Positions 25,836-34,870 of a stretch of 64,000 nucleotides of DNA are shown in pieces. Each line of letters starts with the position of its first letter. Position 1 is the first letter of the stretch. Below the pieces are notes generated by a model that saw only the letters and a list, made by a program, of their open reading frames with translations, did no database searches and was not told the DNA's origin. The translations under genes and the position numbers were made by a program. The stretch is from an uncultured Alphaproteobacteria bacterium (GTDB lineage Bacteria; Pseudomonadota; Alphaproteobacteria; CAAHEQ01; UBA3637), in assembly GCA_934216505.1 (NCBI GenBank), contig CAKQBW010000002.1, positions 35,076 through 99,075 on the forward strand. Reading direction: 5' to 3'.

Positions 25836-27593
25836 ATGCGTCAAAACTTTAAACATTTTATGCGGCGACGGCGGGAACGAGAAGTCCCCGATGAAAAGCC
25901 TGTCTTTGTGGTGGGAGTGTGGCAAAATGGCCAAGTGGTCCCCGCGGATAAGAAAAATAAAAAGACCTTTTATGTACGTCATGTACCCCCTTCGGTTAAA
26001 TTAAAAGAAGGCGACATTGTGGAAATTCAAGTACCCCGTTTTGTGCGGGCAGATACGGCGGGGGAATTTCAACGGCGCTTGGGAAATATGAAAGACGCCT
26101 ATGCCCCCACTTTGTTGGCGATGGCTCAGGCGCATTTGCCCCTTTCTTTTTCTGAAGAAGCCGAAAAAGAAGGTCGCCAAGCCGTTGTTCCCCCTTTGGA
26201 AAAACGCATGGATTTAAGGCTGGTTCCTTTTATGACGATTGACGGGGCAGACGCACGGGACTTTGATGATGCGGTGTGGGCTGAAAAAACGCCCAAAGGG
26301 TATCATATTCGGGTGGCTATTGCCGATGTATCGTGGTATGTGTTGCCTGAAAGTGCTTTGGATAGAGAGGCCCAAAAGCGGGGAAATTCCACCTATTTTC
26401 CTGACCGTGTGGTGCCGATGTTGCCTTTTTCGTTGTCCAATGGGGTGTGTTCTTTAAATCCTCATGAAGACCGTGGGGCAATGGTTTGTGATATCTACTT
26501 AAATAAAAAAGGTCAAAAAATATCCCATCAATTTTATCGGGCGTTGATTCAATCTCAGGCCCGCTTGACCTATGATGAAGTGCAGGACTTTATGATGTCA
26601 GGAGAGGGCTTGGCGGTCGTGAAGGCCCCACTGGAAGCATTGATTGAAGCCTATCATCATCTCAGGCAGTTGCGTCAAAAACGGGGGGTGTTGGAATTAG
26701 AGGTCCCCGAACGCAAAATTACTTTGAATGAACAAGGTCAGGTGGTGCATGTGTCGCAACGCTTGCAAACGGACAGTATGCAGTTGATTGAAGAAATGAT
26801 GATTTTGGCCAATGTGGCAGCGGCCGAAACTTTGGAAAAAGCCGCTGTGCCCACCATGTATCGGGTGCATGATAGACCCAGTGAAGAAAAAATCACCCGC
26901 TTTAACGATTTTTTAAAGTCCTTGGGTTTTCAAAAAAGATTGCCTGAAGTGTCGGGAACGGCCTTTAATGATATTTTAAATCGGGTGGCGGGAAAAAAGT
27001 TGGGTTATGCCTTGAATACCTTTGTACTTCGGACCCAAGCGCAAGCCCAATACAGTCCCGAAAATATCGGCCATTTTGGGTTGGCTTTGGCCCGCTATGC
27101 GCACTTTACTTCCCCCATTCGGCGGTATGCTGATTTGATGGTGCATCGGGCTTTGGTGCGGGCGTTTAAGTTGGGGAGAGGGGGGCTGACCGCCGATGAA
27201 GAAAAAAACTTTGCCCAAATTGCGGAACATATTTCCTTTACCGAAAGAAACAGTGCTAGTGCTGAACAAGACGCTGTGGATAAGTATTTGGCGGGCTATA
27301 TGCGGGAAAAAATCGGCCAACTTTTTTATGGGCGTATTTCTTCATTGACAGCATTTGGGGTCTTTTTAACGATGAACGATACAGGCGCCGATGGCTTTGT
27401 GCCTTTCCGCACGATGCGGGGTGATTATTATCGTTTAGATGAAAAAGGGGCGCGTTTGGTGGGACGCCATACGGGACAAGTTTATAAGATGGGCGATGAA
27501 GTTCCCGTGATTTTACGGGAATGCGATCCCATTACAGGGGGAATGATTTTTTCCTTTGCCCGTCCGAAAGATTTAGATATGGTCTGTCGGTAA
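25836..27593 (+). CDS. rnr: Ribonuclease R (short form)
   Basis: Processive 3'-5' exoribonuclease. 585 residues: about 100 residues with one cold-shock-like region, the RNB domain with catalytic DGADARDFDDAVW, and a C-terminal S1 domain (LFYGRISSLTAFGVFL). Most RNase R proteins are over 700 residues with an N-terminal helix-turn-helix and two cold-shock domains, so this one is cut down at the N-terminus. The start is ATG 25836 (an ATG two codons upstream overlaps the promoter). The 3' end overlaps the HIT gene by 21 bases. Confidence 0.9.
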   Translation: MRQNFKHFMRRRREREVPDEKPVFVVGVWQNGQVVPADKKNKKTFYVRHVPPSVKLKEGDIVEIQVPRFVRADTAGEFQRRLGNMKDAYAPTLLAMAQAHLPLSFSEEAEKEGRQAVVPPLEKRMDLRLVPFMTIDGADARDFDDAVWAEKTPKGYHIRVAIADVSWYVLPESALDREAQKRGNSTYFPDRVVPMLPFSLSNGVCSLNPHEDRGAMVCDIYLNKKGQKISHQFYRALIQSQARLTYDEVQDFMMSGEGLAVVKAPLEALIEAYHHLRQLRQKRGVLELEVPERKITLNEQGQVVHVSQRLQTDSMQLIEEMMILANVAAAETLEKAAVPTMYRVHDRPSEEKITRFNDFLKSLGFQKRLPEVSGTAFNDILNRVAGKKLGYALNTFVLRTQAQAQYSPENIGHFGLALARYAHFTSPIRRYADLMVHRALVRAFKLGRGGLTADEEKNFAQIAEHISFTERNSASAEQDAVDKYLAGYMREKIGQLFYGRISSLTAFGVFLTMNDTGADGFVPFRTMRGDYYRLDEKGARLVGRHTGQVYKMGDEVPVILRECDPITGGMIFSFARPKDLDMVCR

Positions 27594-27929
27594 AAGTTCG
27601 CCCCCCAAGATATGGGCGTGTAAGTGAGGGACTTCTTGCCCCGCATTTTTACCTGTGTTCATGACCAAGCGATAGCCATCTTGCTTTAATCCCAACAAAT
27701 TCGCGACATGTAAAATGGCCCGGAAAAAGTCCGTAATTTCTTTGTTGGACGAATGTTCTACAAAATCTTGAAAATTGACATACATGCCTTTGGTGATCAC
27801 CAACGCATGAATTTTCGCTTTGGGATTGATGTCGTAAAAAGCCAAGACATTTTCATCTTCATAGATTTTTTTACAGGGAATTTCCCCCCGCAAAATTTTG
27901 GCAAAAACATTATTTGCATCGTAGTTCAT
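27573..27929 (-). CDS. HIT-family nucleotide-binding protein (HINT-like)
   Basis: Purine nucleoside phosphoramidase-type protein. 118 residues with the triad HLHAHILGG near the C-terminus and the N-terminal segment NVFAKILRGEIPCKKIYEDE. SD AAAGGAG before the ATG. Converges on rnr with a 21-base tail overlap. Confidence 0.95.
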   Translation of the reverse strand: MNYDANNVFAKILRGEIPCKKIYEDENVLAFYDINPKAKIHALVITKGMYVNFQDFVEHSSNKEITDFFRAILHVANLLGLKQDGYRLVMNTGKNAGQEVPHLHAHILGGELLPTDHI

Positions 27930-28009
27930 TTTTTTCTCCTTTATGGGTTGCGTTTTATCCTATTTTTGTGATAAAATACAACGAAATAGAAAAAAGGGCA
28001 ACAAAAAAA

Positions 28010-29068
28010 ATGAAATTTATCTTTTTCTTTTTAACTTTTGGGGTGCTGTCTTTCCCCTTTGGGGGGTGGGCGGATTTTTATCAAGTTCCAGAAATTGCTG
28101 TTCAAGCCACGGCTTTATCGGCAAAAGAGGCAAAATCGCAGGCCCTAGAGCAAGCACAGAAACAGGCGTTTCAAATTTTAATGCGCCGTTTGGTGGGGGA
28201 ACAAAATCCCTTTGTGGAAAAATTACCCGACCCCAATGATTTGGTGGTGATGGTGCAAGATTTGTCTTTAAAAAATGAAAAAAACACCCCGACAGACTAT
28301 TGGGCACAGGTAGATGTTCAATTTAAAAAACAAGCCGTTATGGATTTTTTATCGGCCCAAAAAATTCCTTTTTTAAGGCAAGACCCGCCCGTTTTGATGG
28401 TGGTGCCTGTTTTTAAAGTCAGGGATACTTGGGTGGGGTTAGAAGAAACAAATCCTCTTTTTCGGTTTTTGAATGAACAAAATCGTCTGTCTGATTTTTA
28501 TGAATTGAAACTTTTAAGTGGGGATTTGGACGAAATTGTGGCGGTAAATCGTTCTTTGAAAAAGGGGGATATTTCTGAATTAAATATTTTCTTACCCCGT
28601 TATGAAGCGCAAGGGATTTTGTTGGTGAAAGCCGAACAGGTGGGGGAAAATAATTGGCGTTTGACGGGGGAAGTTTATACGAACGGGGCCGTCCAACAGC
28701 AACAAGTCGCTTTTGATTGGTATCAGGGGTATTCTTTGGAAACAGGGTGGGCGCAATTATTAAAGCAAATGGAAAAAGAAACACGGGCCCAACAGGCCGC
28801 TTTGTCCGATAACCGCCATACCTATTATGCTCGATTAAATGAACCTTCGTTAAGGGGGTGGGTCCAAGATAAAAATCGTTTAGAATCATTAAAGTTTATC
28901 AAGGATTTTATGTTGCAAGGTGTCTTTAATCATCAAATGTTAGTTTCTTTTTCCTATACGGGAACACCCGAAGAATTGTCGGAAAAATGGCGGCAGGCGG
29001 GATGGCAATGGGTGCCTGATTTTATGGGGACCAGTGGGACTTTAGTCAAAGGAGTTGTCTATGAATAA
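28010..29068 (+). CDS. DUF2066 domain protein, exported
   Basis: 352 residues, unknown function. Signal peptide (MKFIFFFLTFGVLSFPFGGWA) then the DUF2066 head VQATALSAKEAKSQALEQAQ and FQILMRRLVG, a family often found upstream of perM and hda. The ATG at 28010 is used because the signal peptide begins there; the SD (AAGGGC) is weak. A promoter TTGCGT, 18, TAAAAT lies upstream. Likely periplasmic. Confidence 0.8.
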   Translation: MKFIFFFLTFGVLSFPFGGWADFYQVPEIAVQATALSAKEAKSQALEQAQKQAFQILMRRLVGEQNPFVEKLPDPNDLVVMVQDLSLKNEKNTPTDYWAQVDVQFKKQAVMDFLSAQKIPFLRQDPPVLMVVPVFKVRDTWVGLEETNPLFRFLNEQNRLSDFYELKLLSGDLDEIVAVNRSLKKGDISELNIFLPRYEAQGILLVKAEQVGENNWRLTGEVYTNGAVQQQQVAFDWYQGYSLETGWAQLLKQMEKETRAQQAALSDNRHTYYARLNEPSLRGWVQDKNRLESLKFIKDFMLQGVFNHQMLVSFSYTGTPEELSEKWRQAGWQWVPDFMGTSGTLVKGVVYE

Positions 29069-30107
29069 AAAATGGATTATTGGGGGAATTGTCGTTGCTC
29101 TTTTGGGGGGCTTTTTGTGGGCGATAGAGGGTATTTTGTTGCCGTTTGTGTTGGCCTTTGTGTTGGCGTATTTGCTCAATCCATTGGTCAAACATTTATC
29201 CCACTTTTGTGGGCGGGGTATTGCAACGGCGTTGGTGGTTGTCAGTGTCTTGGTTATCTTGGCATTTGGATTGTTTTTATTGATTCCTGTTTTACAAACC
29301 CAAATCACGGGCTTTATTGGGCGCATTCCTTTGATTGCGGAAAAATTATGGTCCTATTTAAAAAGTTTGATTTTATGGGGGCGGCCCGAAATTTCCTATC
29401 AAGAAATGTATCGTTTATCGGATACCACCACTCAAATGACCCGAGGCGTCTTGAATGCGTTTGGGGCGGGATTGAATCAGTTGATTTCAGGGGGCTTGGC
29501 CGTCATGAACATCTTGATGCTTTTGTTTATCAGCCCGATTGTGTTATTCTATGTGTTAAAGGATTTGCCGATGCTTCAAAAAAAATGTGAAGAGGTGATT
29601 CCCCATCGCTATCGTGAAAAAATAAAGCAGATGGCGGGGGAATTGGACAGGACATTGTCTGCTTTTTTACGGGGGCAGATGTTTTTAAGTTTTCTTTTGA
29701 TGGTCTATTACAGTGTGGCTTTGGGCCTGACTCAGTTGGATTTGGGTGTGGTGATTGGGTTGATGACGGGGTTGATTAGTTTCATTCCCTATGTGGGCTT
29801 TTTTACGGGCTTGATTGTGGCGATGATTATGGTTTTAATCCAAGGCGGTGGCTGGTCTTTGTTTGGCTGGGTCATGGGGGTCTTTTGTGTGGGCAGCGTT
29901 TTGGAAAGTTATATCCTCACCCCGTATTTGGTGGGCAGACGCGTGGGGCTTTCTCCTTTTTGGGTGTTGTTTGCGTTGTTGGCCTGTGGGTCGCTGTTCG
30001 GCTTTTTGGGGGTCTTGGTGGCGGTGCCTTTGGCGGCCGTTGTGGGGACCTTTATCCGATGGGGGTATCAATGGTACCAAACAACTTCGTTTTTTAAAGG
30101 AAAGTAA
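29061..30107 (+). CDS. AI-2E transporter family protein (PerM-like)
   Basis: Multi-pass inner-membrane protein, 348 residues, about seven to eight helices. LLPFVLAFVLAYLLNPLV at the N-terminus and VGLMTGLISFIPYVGFF and LTPYLVGRRVGLSPFWVLFA near the end are hallmarks of the family. Substrate unknown; family members have been tied to autoinducer-2 export or Na/H exchange. ATG 29061 has AAAGGAG seven bases upstream, inside the end of the previous gene. Followed directly by hdaA. Confidence 0.9.
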   Translation: MNKKWIIGGIVVALLGGFLWAIEGILLPFVLAFVLAYLLNPLVKHLSHFCGRGIATALVVVSVLVILAFGLFLLIPVLQTQITGFIGRIPLIAEKLWSYLKSLILWGRPEISYQEMYRLSDTTTQMTRGVLNAFGAGLNQLISGGLAVMNILMLLFISPIVLFYVLKDLPMLQKKCEEVIPHRYREKIKQMAGELDRTLSAFLRGQMFLSFLLMVYYSVALGLTQLDLGVVIGLMTGLISFIPYVGFFTGLIVAMIMVLIQGGGWSLFGWVMGVFCVGSVLESYILTPYLVGRRVGLSPFWVLFALLACGSLFGFLGVLVAVPLAAVVGTFIRWGYQWYQTTSFFKGK

Positions 30108-30755
30108 ATGACAGAGCAACTCACCCTTTCTTTACCCTACAGAACCGTTTATGGGCGTGAGGCTTTTTGGGTTTCCCAATGTAATGAAGAAGCCATTGCG
30201 TGGATTGATAAATATCCCGATTGGCCCCAACATGCGGTGTGGATTATTGGGCCACAAGGGTCGGGAAAGACGCATTTAGTGAATTTGTTTTCAGATACGG
30301 TGATTGAAGCCAAAAATTTAACAGGGTATTTTCGGCCTCCTTTTCAAAAAAAGATGGTGGTGGAAAATCTGCAGGATTTACCCGATGAAGAAGCCCTGTT
30401 GCACTTGTTTAACTTTGTGCGAGAATTGGGGGGAGATTTGTTATTGACTTCCCGTTATGTGCCCGATTTTACTTTGCCTGATTTGGTGTCCCGCTTGAAT
30501 ATGATTCCCAAGGCGGAAATTACTTTGCCCGATGAAATGTTGATGCGTCAGGTGGCCAAAAAAGCCTTTAAAGATCGGCATATTTTGGTGGAAGAAAGTG
30601 TCTTGGATTATTTAAGTTTGCATCTGACGCGGTCGTTTCCTTTGTTGCAACGGGTGGTGGCTCAGGCGGACAAATTAGCTTTGGAAAGTGGGCGCAAAAT
30701 TACGATTCCCGTGATTCGGCAAGTGATTCAGGAAGAGCAAAAGGGGGACTTATGA
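30108..30755 (+). CDS. hdaA: DnaA-related regulatory inactivator HdaA/Hda
   Basis: AAA+ protein that, with the clamp, promotes hydrolysis of DnaA-bound ATP and prevents re-initiation. 215 residues: an N-terminal clamp-binding motif QLTLSLPY, Walker A GPQGSGKTHL, and a short DnaA-like AAA+ fold with no DNA-binding domain IV. Walker B is weak (VVENLQDL). It follows the PerM-like gene as in other alphaproteobacteria, and its stop overlaps ftsK (ATGA). Confidence 0.9.
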   Translation: MTEQLTLSLPYRTVYGREAFWVSQCNEEAIAWIDKYPDWPQHAVWIIGPQGSGKTHLVNLFSDTVIEAKNLTGYFRPPFQKKMVVENLQDLPDEEALLHLFNFVRELGGDLLLTSRYVPDFTLPDLVSRLNMIPKAEITLPDEMLMRQVAKKAFKDRHILVEESVLDYLSLHLTRSFPLLQRVVAQADKLALESGRKITIPVIRQVIQEEQKGDL

Positions 30756-32920
30756 CCAAAGAAAAAAGCAGGGCTGTCAAATTTATTTTTTGGATTTTCA
30801 TGGCTTTGTTTTTGGCGGTCTGTCTGGGGGGATATTTCCCGCAAGATGGGGCGTGGAATACCGCTAATAATCCCGCGGAAACAAAAAATTATTTAGGGAG
30901 TGTGGGGGCTTGGACAGCGGATATTTTATTACAATTATTGGGGCTGGGGGCCTTTTTTATACCGATTTTTATTTTAGCTTTCGTGGCGTTTTCTTGGGGG
31001 CATCAACGGTGGTTGAAGTGTCGGTTATGGGCAGGAATCATCGGGGGCCTGTTGGGGCTTTACTTGATGGCGTTTATTCCCATGGAAACAGAATGGTTTA
31101 AGGCGGGGTTGGGTGGCTTTGTGGGGGGGTACCTGAAAGCATGGGGATCTGGGCTGGCTAAATGGGGATTTGTTTTGTTGGCTGTGGTGGATTTGTTTTT
31201 GTTGGCGTGGGCTTTTCACTTGCCTGTCGTCTTTTTGTTAAAGGCTGTGGGGCGTACAGGGGCGTTTTTATTAGCCCGATTACCTTGGGGTATCTCGCAA
31301 AAAATCAAGGCCTTATGGACAAAAATTCATTGGCATCGTCAGGTGGAAAAGATTAAAAAGAGTGCGCCTAAAGCAAAAGTGCGGACGGTTAAAAGTGCGT
31401 CCCAAACTTTGCAACCAAAATCGTTGCCCAGTTTGGCCTTACCGTCCAGCGATTTGTTGGCCCCTGTGAAAAATGGCGGTGGGTCTAAGTTTAGTAAAGA
31501 ACAGATGAATCAGATTTCTCGTTCTTTGGAAAATGTGTTGGCGCAATTTGGCGTCCAAGGGCATGTTGTGGGGGCGCATCCTGGACCGGTGGTGACTTTG
31601 TACGAATTTGAACCCGCTAGCGGGGTCAAAACTTCCCGTGTGATTGCTTTGGCCGATGATGTGGCCCGTGAAATGCGGGCGGTGTCTGTGCGTATGGCGG
31701 TGGTCCCAGGCAGCAATGTGATTGGGATTGAAATGCCCAACCCCAGTCGTGAAACCGTCTATATTCGGGAAATGGTGGAAGATGAAGGCTTTAAAGAACA
31801 CAAAGGGGCTTTGCCGATTATTTTGGGGAAAAATATCGGGGGGACGCCTGTGTTTGCTGATTTGGCCAAGATGCCTCATTTGTTGGTGGCGGGGACGACA
31901 GGGTCAGGAAAATCTGTAGGAATCAACACGATGATTTTGTCCCTTTTATATCGCTTTACCCCCGAACAGTGTCGGCTGATTTTAGTGGATCCTAAGATGG
32001 TGGAATTATCGGTGTATAATGGGATTCCCCATTTATTGACACCAGTGGTGACGGAACCGTCTAAATCGTTGATGGCGTTGAAATGGGCGGTGCATGAAAT
32101 GGAAGATCGCTATCGGTCTATGAGCCAAGTGGGGGTGCGAAACATAGAAGGCTTTAATGCCAAATTACGGGAAGCGAAAGAGAAAAATTTAACCCTGAAA
32201 CGACGTGTTCAAACGGGCTTTGATCCAGCGACAGGCGAGGCGATTATGGAAGATCAGGCCTTTGATCTAACTCCTTTGCCGTATATTGTCTTTATCATTG
32301 ATGAAATGGCGGATTTAATGGGCCAATGTGGCAAAGAAGCCGATCCATTGATTCAACGGTTGGCGCAAATGGCGCGGGCCGTGGGAATCCATTTGATTTT
32401 GGCCACGCAACGGCCTTCAGTGGATGTGGTGACAGGGACGATTAAATCTAACTTCCCGTCCCGTATTTCCTTCCAAGTGCGCAATAAAATTGATTCACGC
32501 ACGATTTTGGACGAACAAGGGGCGGAACAATTATTGGGTAAAGGGGATATGCTGTATATGCCCGCTGGGAACAAACCAATGCGGGTGCATGGGCCTTTTG
32601 TGTCTGATGAAGATGTGGGGGCGGTGGTGAAACATTGGGCAAGTCAAGGCGAACCCAAGTATGTAGATGCGGTGGTTTCTGAATCGGCGGAAATTGCCGC
32701 AGGAGGAAGTGGTGCAACGGCCAGTGGCGATGAATTGTATGACAAGGCGGTGGCGATTGTTTTGCGGGATAAAAAGCCAACCACCAGTTATATTCAACGG
32801 CGGTTGTCTATTGGCTATAATAAAGCGGCCAGTTTGATTGAAAAAATGGAACAAAATGGGGTGATATCCGCCCCGAATATCGCTGGGAAACGTGAGATTT
32901 TGACAGGAGGCGGTGAATGA
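30752..32920 (+). CDS. ftsK: DNA translocase FtsK
   Basis: Pumps chromosome ends apart at the division septum and activates dimer resolution. 722 residues: about four N-terminal membrane helices (to about residue 170), a short linker, a RecA-like motor with Walker A GTTGSGKS (381-388) and Walker B FIIDEMADLM, and a C-terminal winged-helix gamma domain (YIQRRLSIGYNKAASLIEKM) for reading KOPS. The linker is much shorter than in E. coli. Overlaps hdaA and lolA by four bases each. Confidence 0.97.
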   Translation: MTKEKSRAVKFIFWIFMALFLAVCLGGYFPQDGAWNTANNPAETKNYLGSVGAWTADILLQLLGLGAFFIPIFILAFVAFSWGHQRWLKCRLWAGIIGGLLGLYLMAFIPMETEWFKAGLGGFVGGYLKAWGSGLAKWGFVLLAVVDLFLLAWAFHLPVVFLLKAVGRTGAFLLARLPWGISQKIKALWTKIHWHRQVEKIKKSAPKAKVRTVKSASQTLQPKSLPSLALPSSDLLAPVKNGGGSKFSKEQMNQISRSLENVLAQFGVQGHVVGAHPGPVVTLYEFEPASGVKTSRVIALADDVAREMRAVSVRMAVVPGSNVIGIEMPNPSRETVYIREMVEDEGFKEHKGALPIILGKNIGGTPVFADLAKMPHLLVAGTTGSGKSVGINTMILSLLYRFTPEQCRLILVDPKMVELSVYNGIPHLLTPVVTEPSKSLMALKWAVHEMEDRYRSMSQVGVRNIEGFNAKLREAKEKNLTLKRRVQTGFDPATGEAIMEDQAFDLTPLPYIVFIIDEMADLMGQCGKEADPLIQRLAQMARAVGIHLILATQRPSVDVVTGTIKSNFPSRISFQVRNKIDSRTILDEQGAEQLLGKGDMLYMPAGNKPMRVHGPFVSDEDVGAVVKHWASQGEPKYVDAVVSESAEIAAGGSGATASGDELYDKAVAIVLRDKKPTTSYIQRRLSIGYNKAASLIEKMEQNGVISAPNIAGKREILTGGGE

Positions 32921-33540
32921 AAAAATGGGTGTTTTTTTTATTGTTTTGGGCTTGGATGTGTCCTGTATGGGCAGTGGTGGAAAAGGAAATTGATACGCCC
33001 CGTCATCGGGAGATTTTAAATCAGGTAGAAAAAGCCTATAACAAAATGCGGACGCTGACGGCTCAATTTGCGCAATTTAATTCCAAAATGAAAGATGATT
33101 TACAAACGGGAACGATTTACCTATCTAAACCCGGTCAGATGCGCTTGAAATACGAAAAAGGATCGCCCTTGGAATTTGTGGCGACAGGGGGCGTTTTTAT
33201 CTATCACGACAAAGATTTGGAACAGGTCAATTATTTTGATTTAAATTCAACGCCGGTGGAATGGATTTTACGGGATAAGTTGGTGTTTGATGATGAAGGC
33301 TTTGTGGTGACAGATGTCCAAGATGTGTTGGACGAATACACGATTACGGCCCATAAAAAAGGGGCTAAAGAGTTAGGAGAACTGACTTTGGTGATTGATA
33401 AAGAAAGTTTGGCTTTAAAGCAATGGGATGTGGTTGATGTGCGGGGAATTAAATCTACGGTTTCTCTTTTTGATATAAAACAAAATATTCCTATTGACAA
33501 AAAGATTTTTTTATTTCATAATCCATATAAAGACGAATAA
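32917..33540 (+). CDS. lolA: Outer-membrane lipoprotein carrier protein LolA
   Basis: Periplasmic chaperone that carries lipoproteins to the outer membrane. 207 residues with signal peptide (to about VWA), TLTAQFAQ, GTIYLSKPGQMRLKYEKG and the GVFIYHDKDLEQV segment typical of LolA. Located directly after ftsK (ATGA overlap), the common ftsK-lolA order. Confidence 0.93.
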   Translation: MKKWVFFLLFWAWMCPVWAVVEKEIDTPRHREILNQVEKAYNKMRTLTAQFAQFNSKMKDDLQTGTIYLSKPGQMRLKYEKGSPLEFVATGGVFIYHDKDLEQVNYFDLNSTPVEWILRDKLVFDDEGFVVTDVQDVLDEYTITAHKKGAKELGELTLVIDKESLALKQWDVVDVRGIKSTVSLFDIKQNIPIDKKIFLFHNPYKDE

Positions 33541-33555
33541 AAAAAGGGGGCGTTT

Positions 33556-34296
33556 ATGAAAAAACTTTTATTAGGATGCGTGTGTGCGGCTTGTTTGATA
33601 GGGGGAACTGTAGAGGCGGCCCCGATGGATTGCGCCTATACGCCTTTACAAACATTGATTCGTAATGCCCGTGATGCCAATCAAATTAAAAAGTTGATGG
33701 GGCAAGGGGTTGTTTTTGTGGATCCCCAAATTCGGTGTGGCGGGTCATTGATTCAGTTGGCGATTTTGCGGGGTAATCATGAGGTATTGCGGGCGTTGTT
33801 GGAACAAGACATTAAACAAGCCAATCAACGGGTCAGTTTGTCGGGCTTTTCCATTGCGGGGGCCCCAAAAGAAATCCCCGTTTTATTGTTTGCGGCCTAT
33901 TATGCCCCCAATGAAAACATTATGAATTTGATGGTTCAAGCCATTGAAGCGTTAGGGCTGACTTTGAATCAAACGGACGACAATGGACGCAATTTATTGT
34001 GGTATTTGGAAAAAAATCCTGTTTTACGGGATACGGTTTTGGCGGATAGTTTAACTGAAAAAATGTTAAGTGGATTGAGCTCACGCAATGGCGGATTGAC
34101 GAGTTTGCCTGCTTCGGGCGCAACAGGGGGAGGAAACGTCCAACCTGTTCAACGGGAAATCCAATTCCAAGGTTTGTCGGGGACGACAGGAGGTATTCAG
34201 GCGGAAAAACCGCTACCCAAGACATTGCCTGCTATTGGGCAAGAAAAACCTGCTGCGGGTGAAAATATTGTGGAGCCTGTGGCCCGTTCAAAATAG
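33556..34296 (+). CDS. Exported ankyrin-repeat-like protein
   Basis: 246 residues with a signal peptide (MKKLLLGCVCAACLIGGTVEA). The middle resembles two to three ankyrin-like helix pairs (LIQLAILRGNHEVLRALLEQ; LTLNQTDDNGRNLLWYLEKN). The C-terminal 80 residues are Gly/Gln/Pro-rich and probably disordered. No specific function recognised. It follows lolA by 15 bases and may be part of that operon. Tail overlaps the convergent winged-helix gene by nine bases. Confidence 0.7.
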   Translation: MKKLLLGCVCAACLIGGTVEAAPMDCAYTPLQTLIRNARDANQIKKLMGQGVVFVDPQIRCGGSLIQLAILRGNHEVLRALLEQDIKQANQRVSLSGFSIAGAPKEIPVLLFAAYYAPNENIMNLMVQAIEALGLTLNQTDDNGRNLLWYLEKNPVLRDTVLADSLTEKMLSGLSSRNGGLTSLPASGATGGGNVQPVQREIQFQGLSGTTGGIQAEKPLPKTLPAIGQEKPAAGENIVEPVARSK

Positions 34297-34803
34297 TTGA
34301 TATTTCGTTTTATTTAGGCGAATCAGTTTATTTTTTCCCACTTTGTGATTTAAAGCATATAAGTGCGTAGAGAAAGTGTGTGTGTTGATGTTTTCGTTAT
34401 AGTGCCACACTTGCGATAAGATTTGTTCTTTGGTGGCTTGGTGGTGGGGTTGATTTTGTAAATAGTCAATCAGTTCGGCTTCTTTTTGGGTCAGTGTATA
34501 GGCCTTTTTGTTTTTTTTATCCGTTAAAGTTTTTAGATGAGAAGTCCAATAAAAATGTGTGAGTTCAATGGGTTTTTGGGTGGCCTTTGTCAGGGCTTGT
34601 TCTAAATCCGCCAAAGAAAAAGGAAAAGACAAATCTCCTTTTTCCCCCAAATAAAGAACGGGGATAGAGGGGCTTTTTTCATGGGGATTGTCTGTCAAAA
34701 GGATTTCAAAGGGGATTCCTTTTTGATAAGGTCTTATTTTTCCCGCATATAAACGGCATAAATTTTGCTCTAACAAGATGTTTTTTGTCTTTATCCCAAT
34801 CAT
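34288..34803 (-). CDS. Winged-helix (OmpR/PhoB C-terminal type) regulator with degenerate receiver-like N-terminus
   Basis: 171 residues. The C-terminal 80 match a Trans_reg_C winged helix: LTQKEAELIDYLQNQPHHQA, KEQILSQVWHY, THTFSTHLYALNHKVG and a final IRLNKTKYQLF. The N-terminal 90 residues have receiver-like spacing, but no phosphorylatable Asp triad is visible. So it is probably a phosphorylation-independent DNA-binding protein. No histidine kinase is adjacent. Divergent from waaA, whose promoter region it shares. Confidence 0.78.
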   Translation of the reverse strand: MIGIKTKNILLEQNLCRLYAGKIRPYQKGIPFEILLTDNPHEKSPSIPVLYLGEKGDLSFPFSLADLEQALTKATQKPIELTHFYWTSHLKTLTDKKNKKAYTLTQKEAELIDYLQNQPHHQATKEQILSQVWHYNENINTHTFSTHLYALNHKVGKNKLIRLNKTKYQLF

Positions 34804-34870
34804 GTCTTGCCTTTTGTTTAAAAAAAAGATATGCTAATGACAAAATTATTTTAACAGAAAGTTCAATAAA

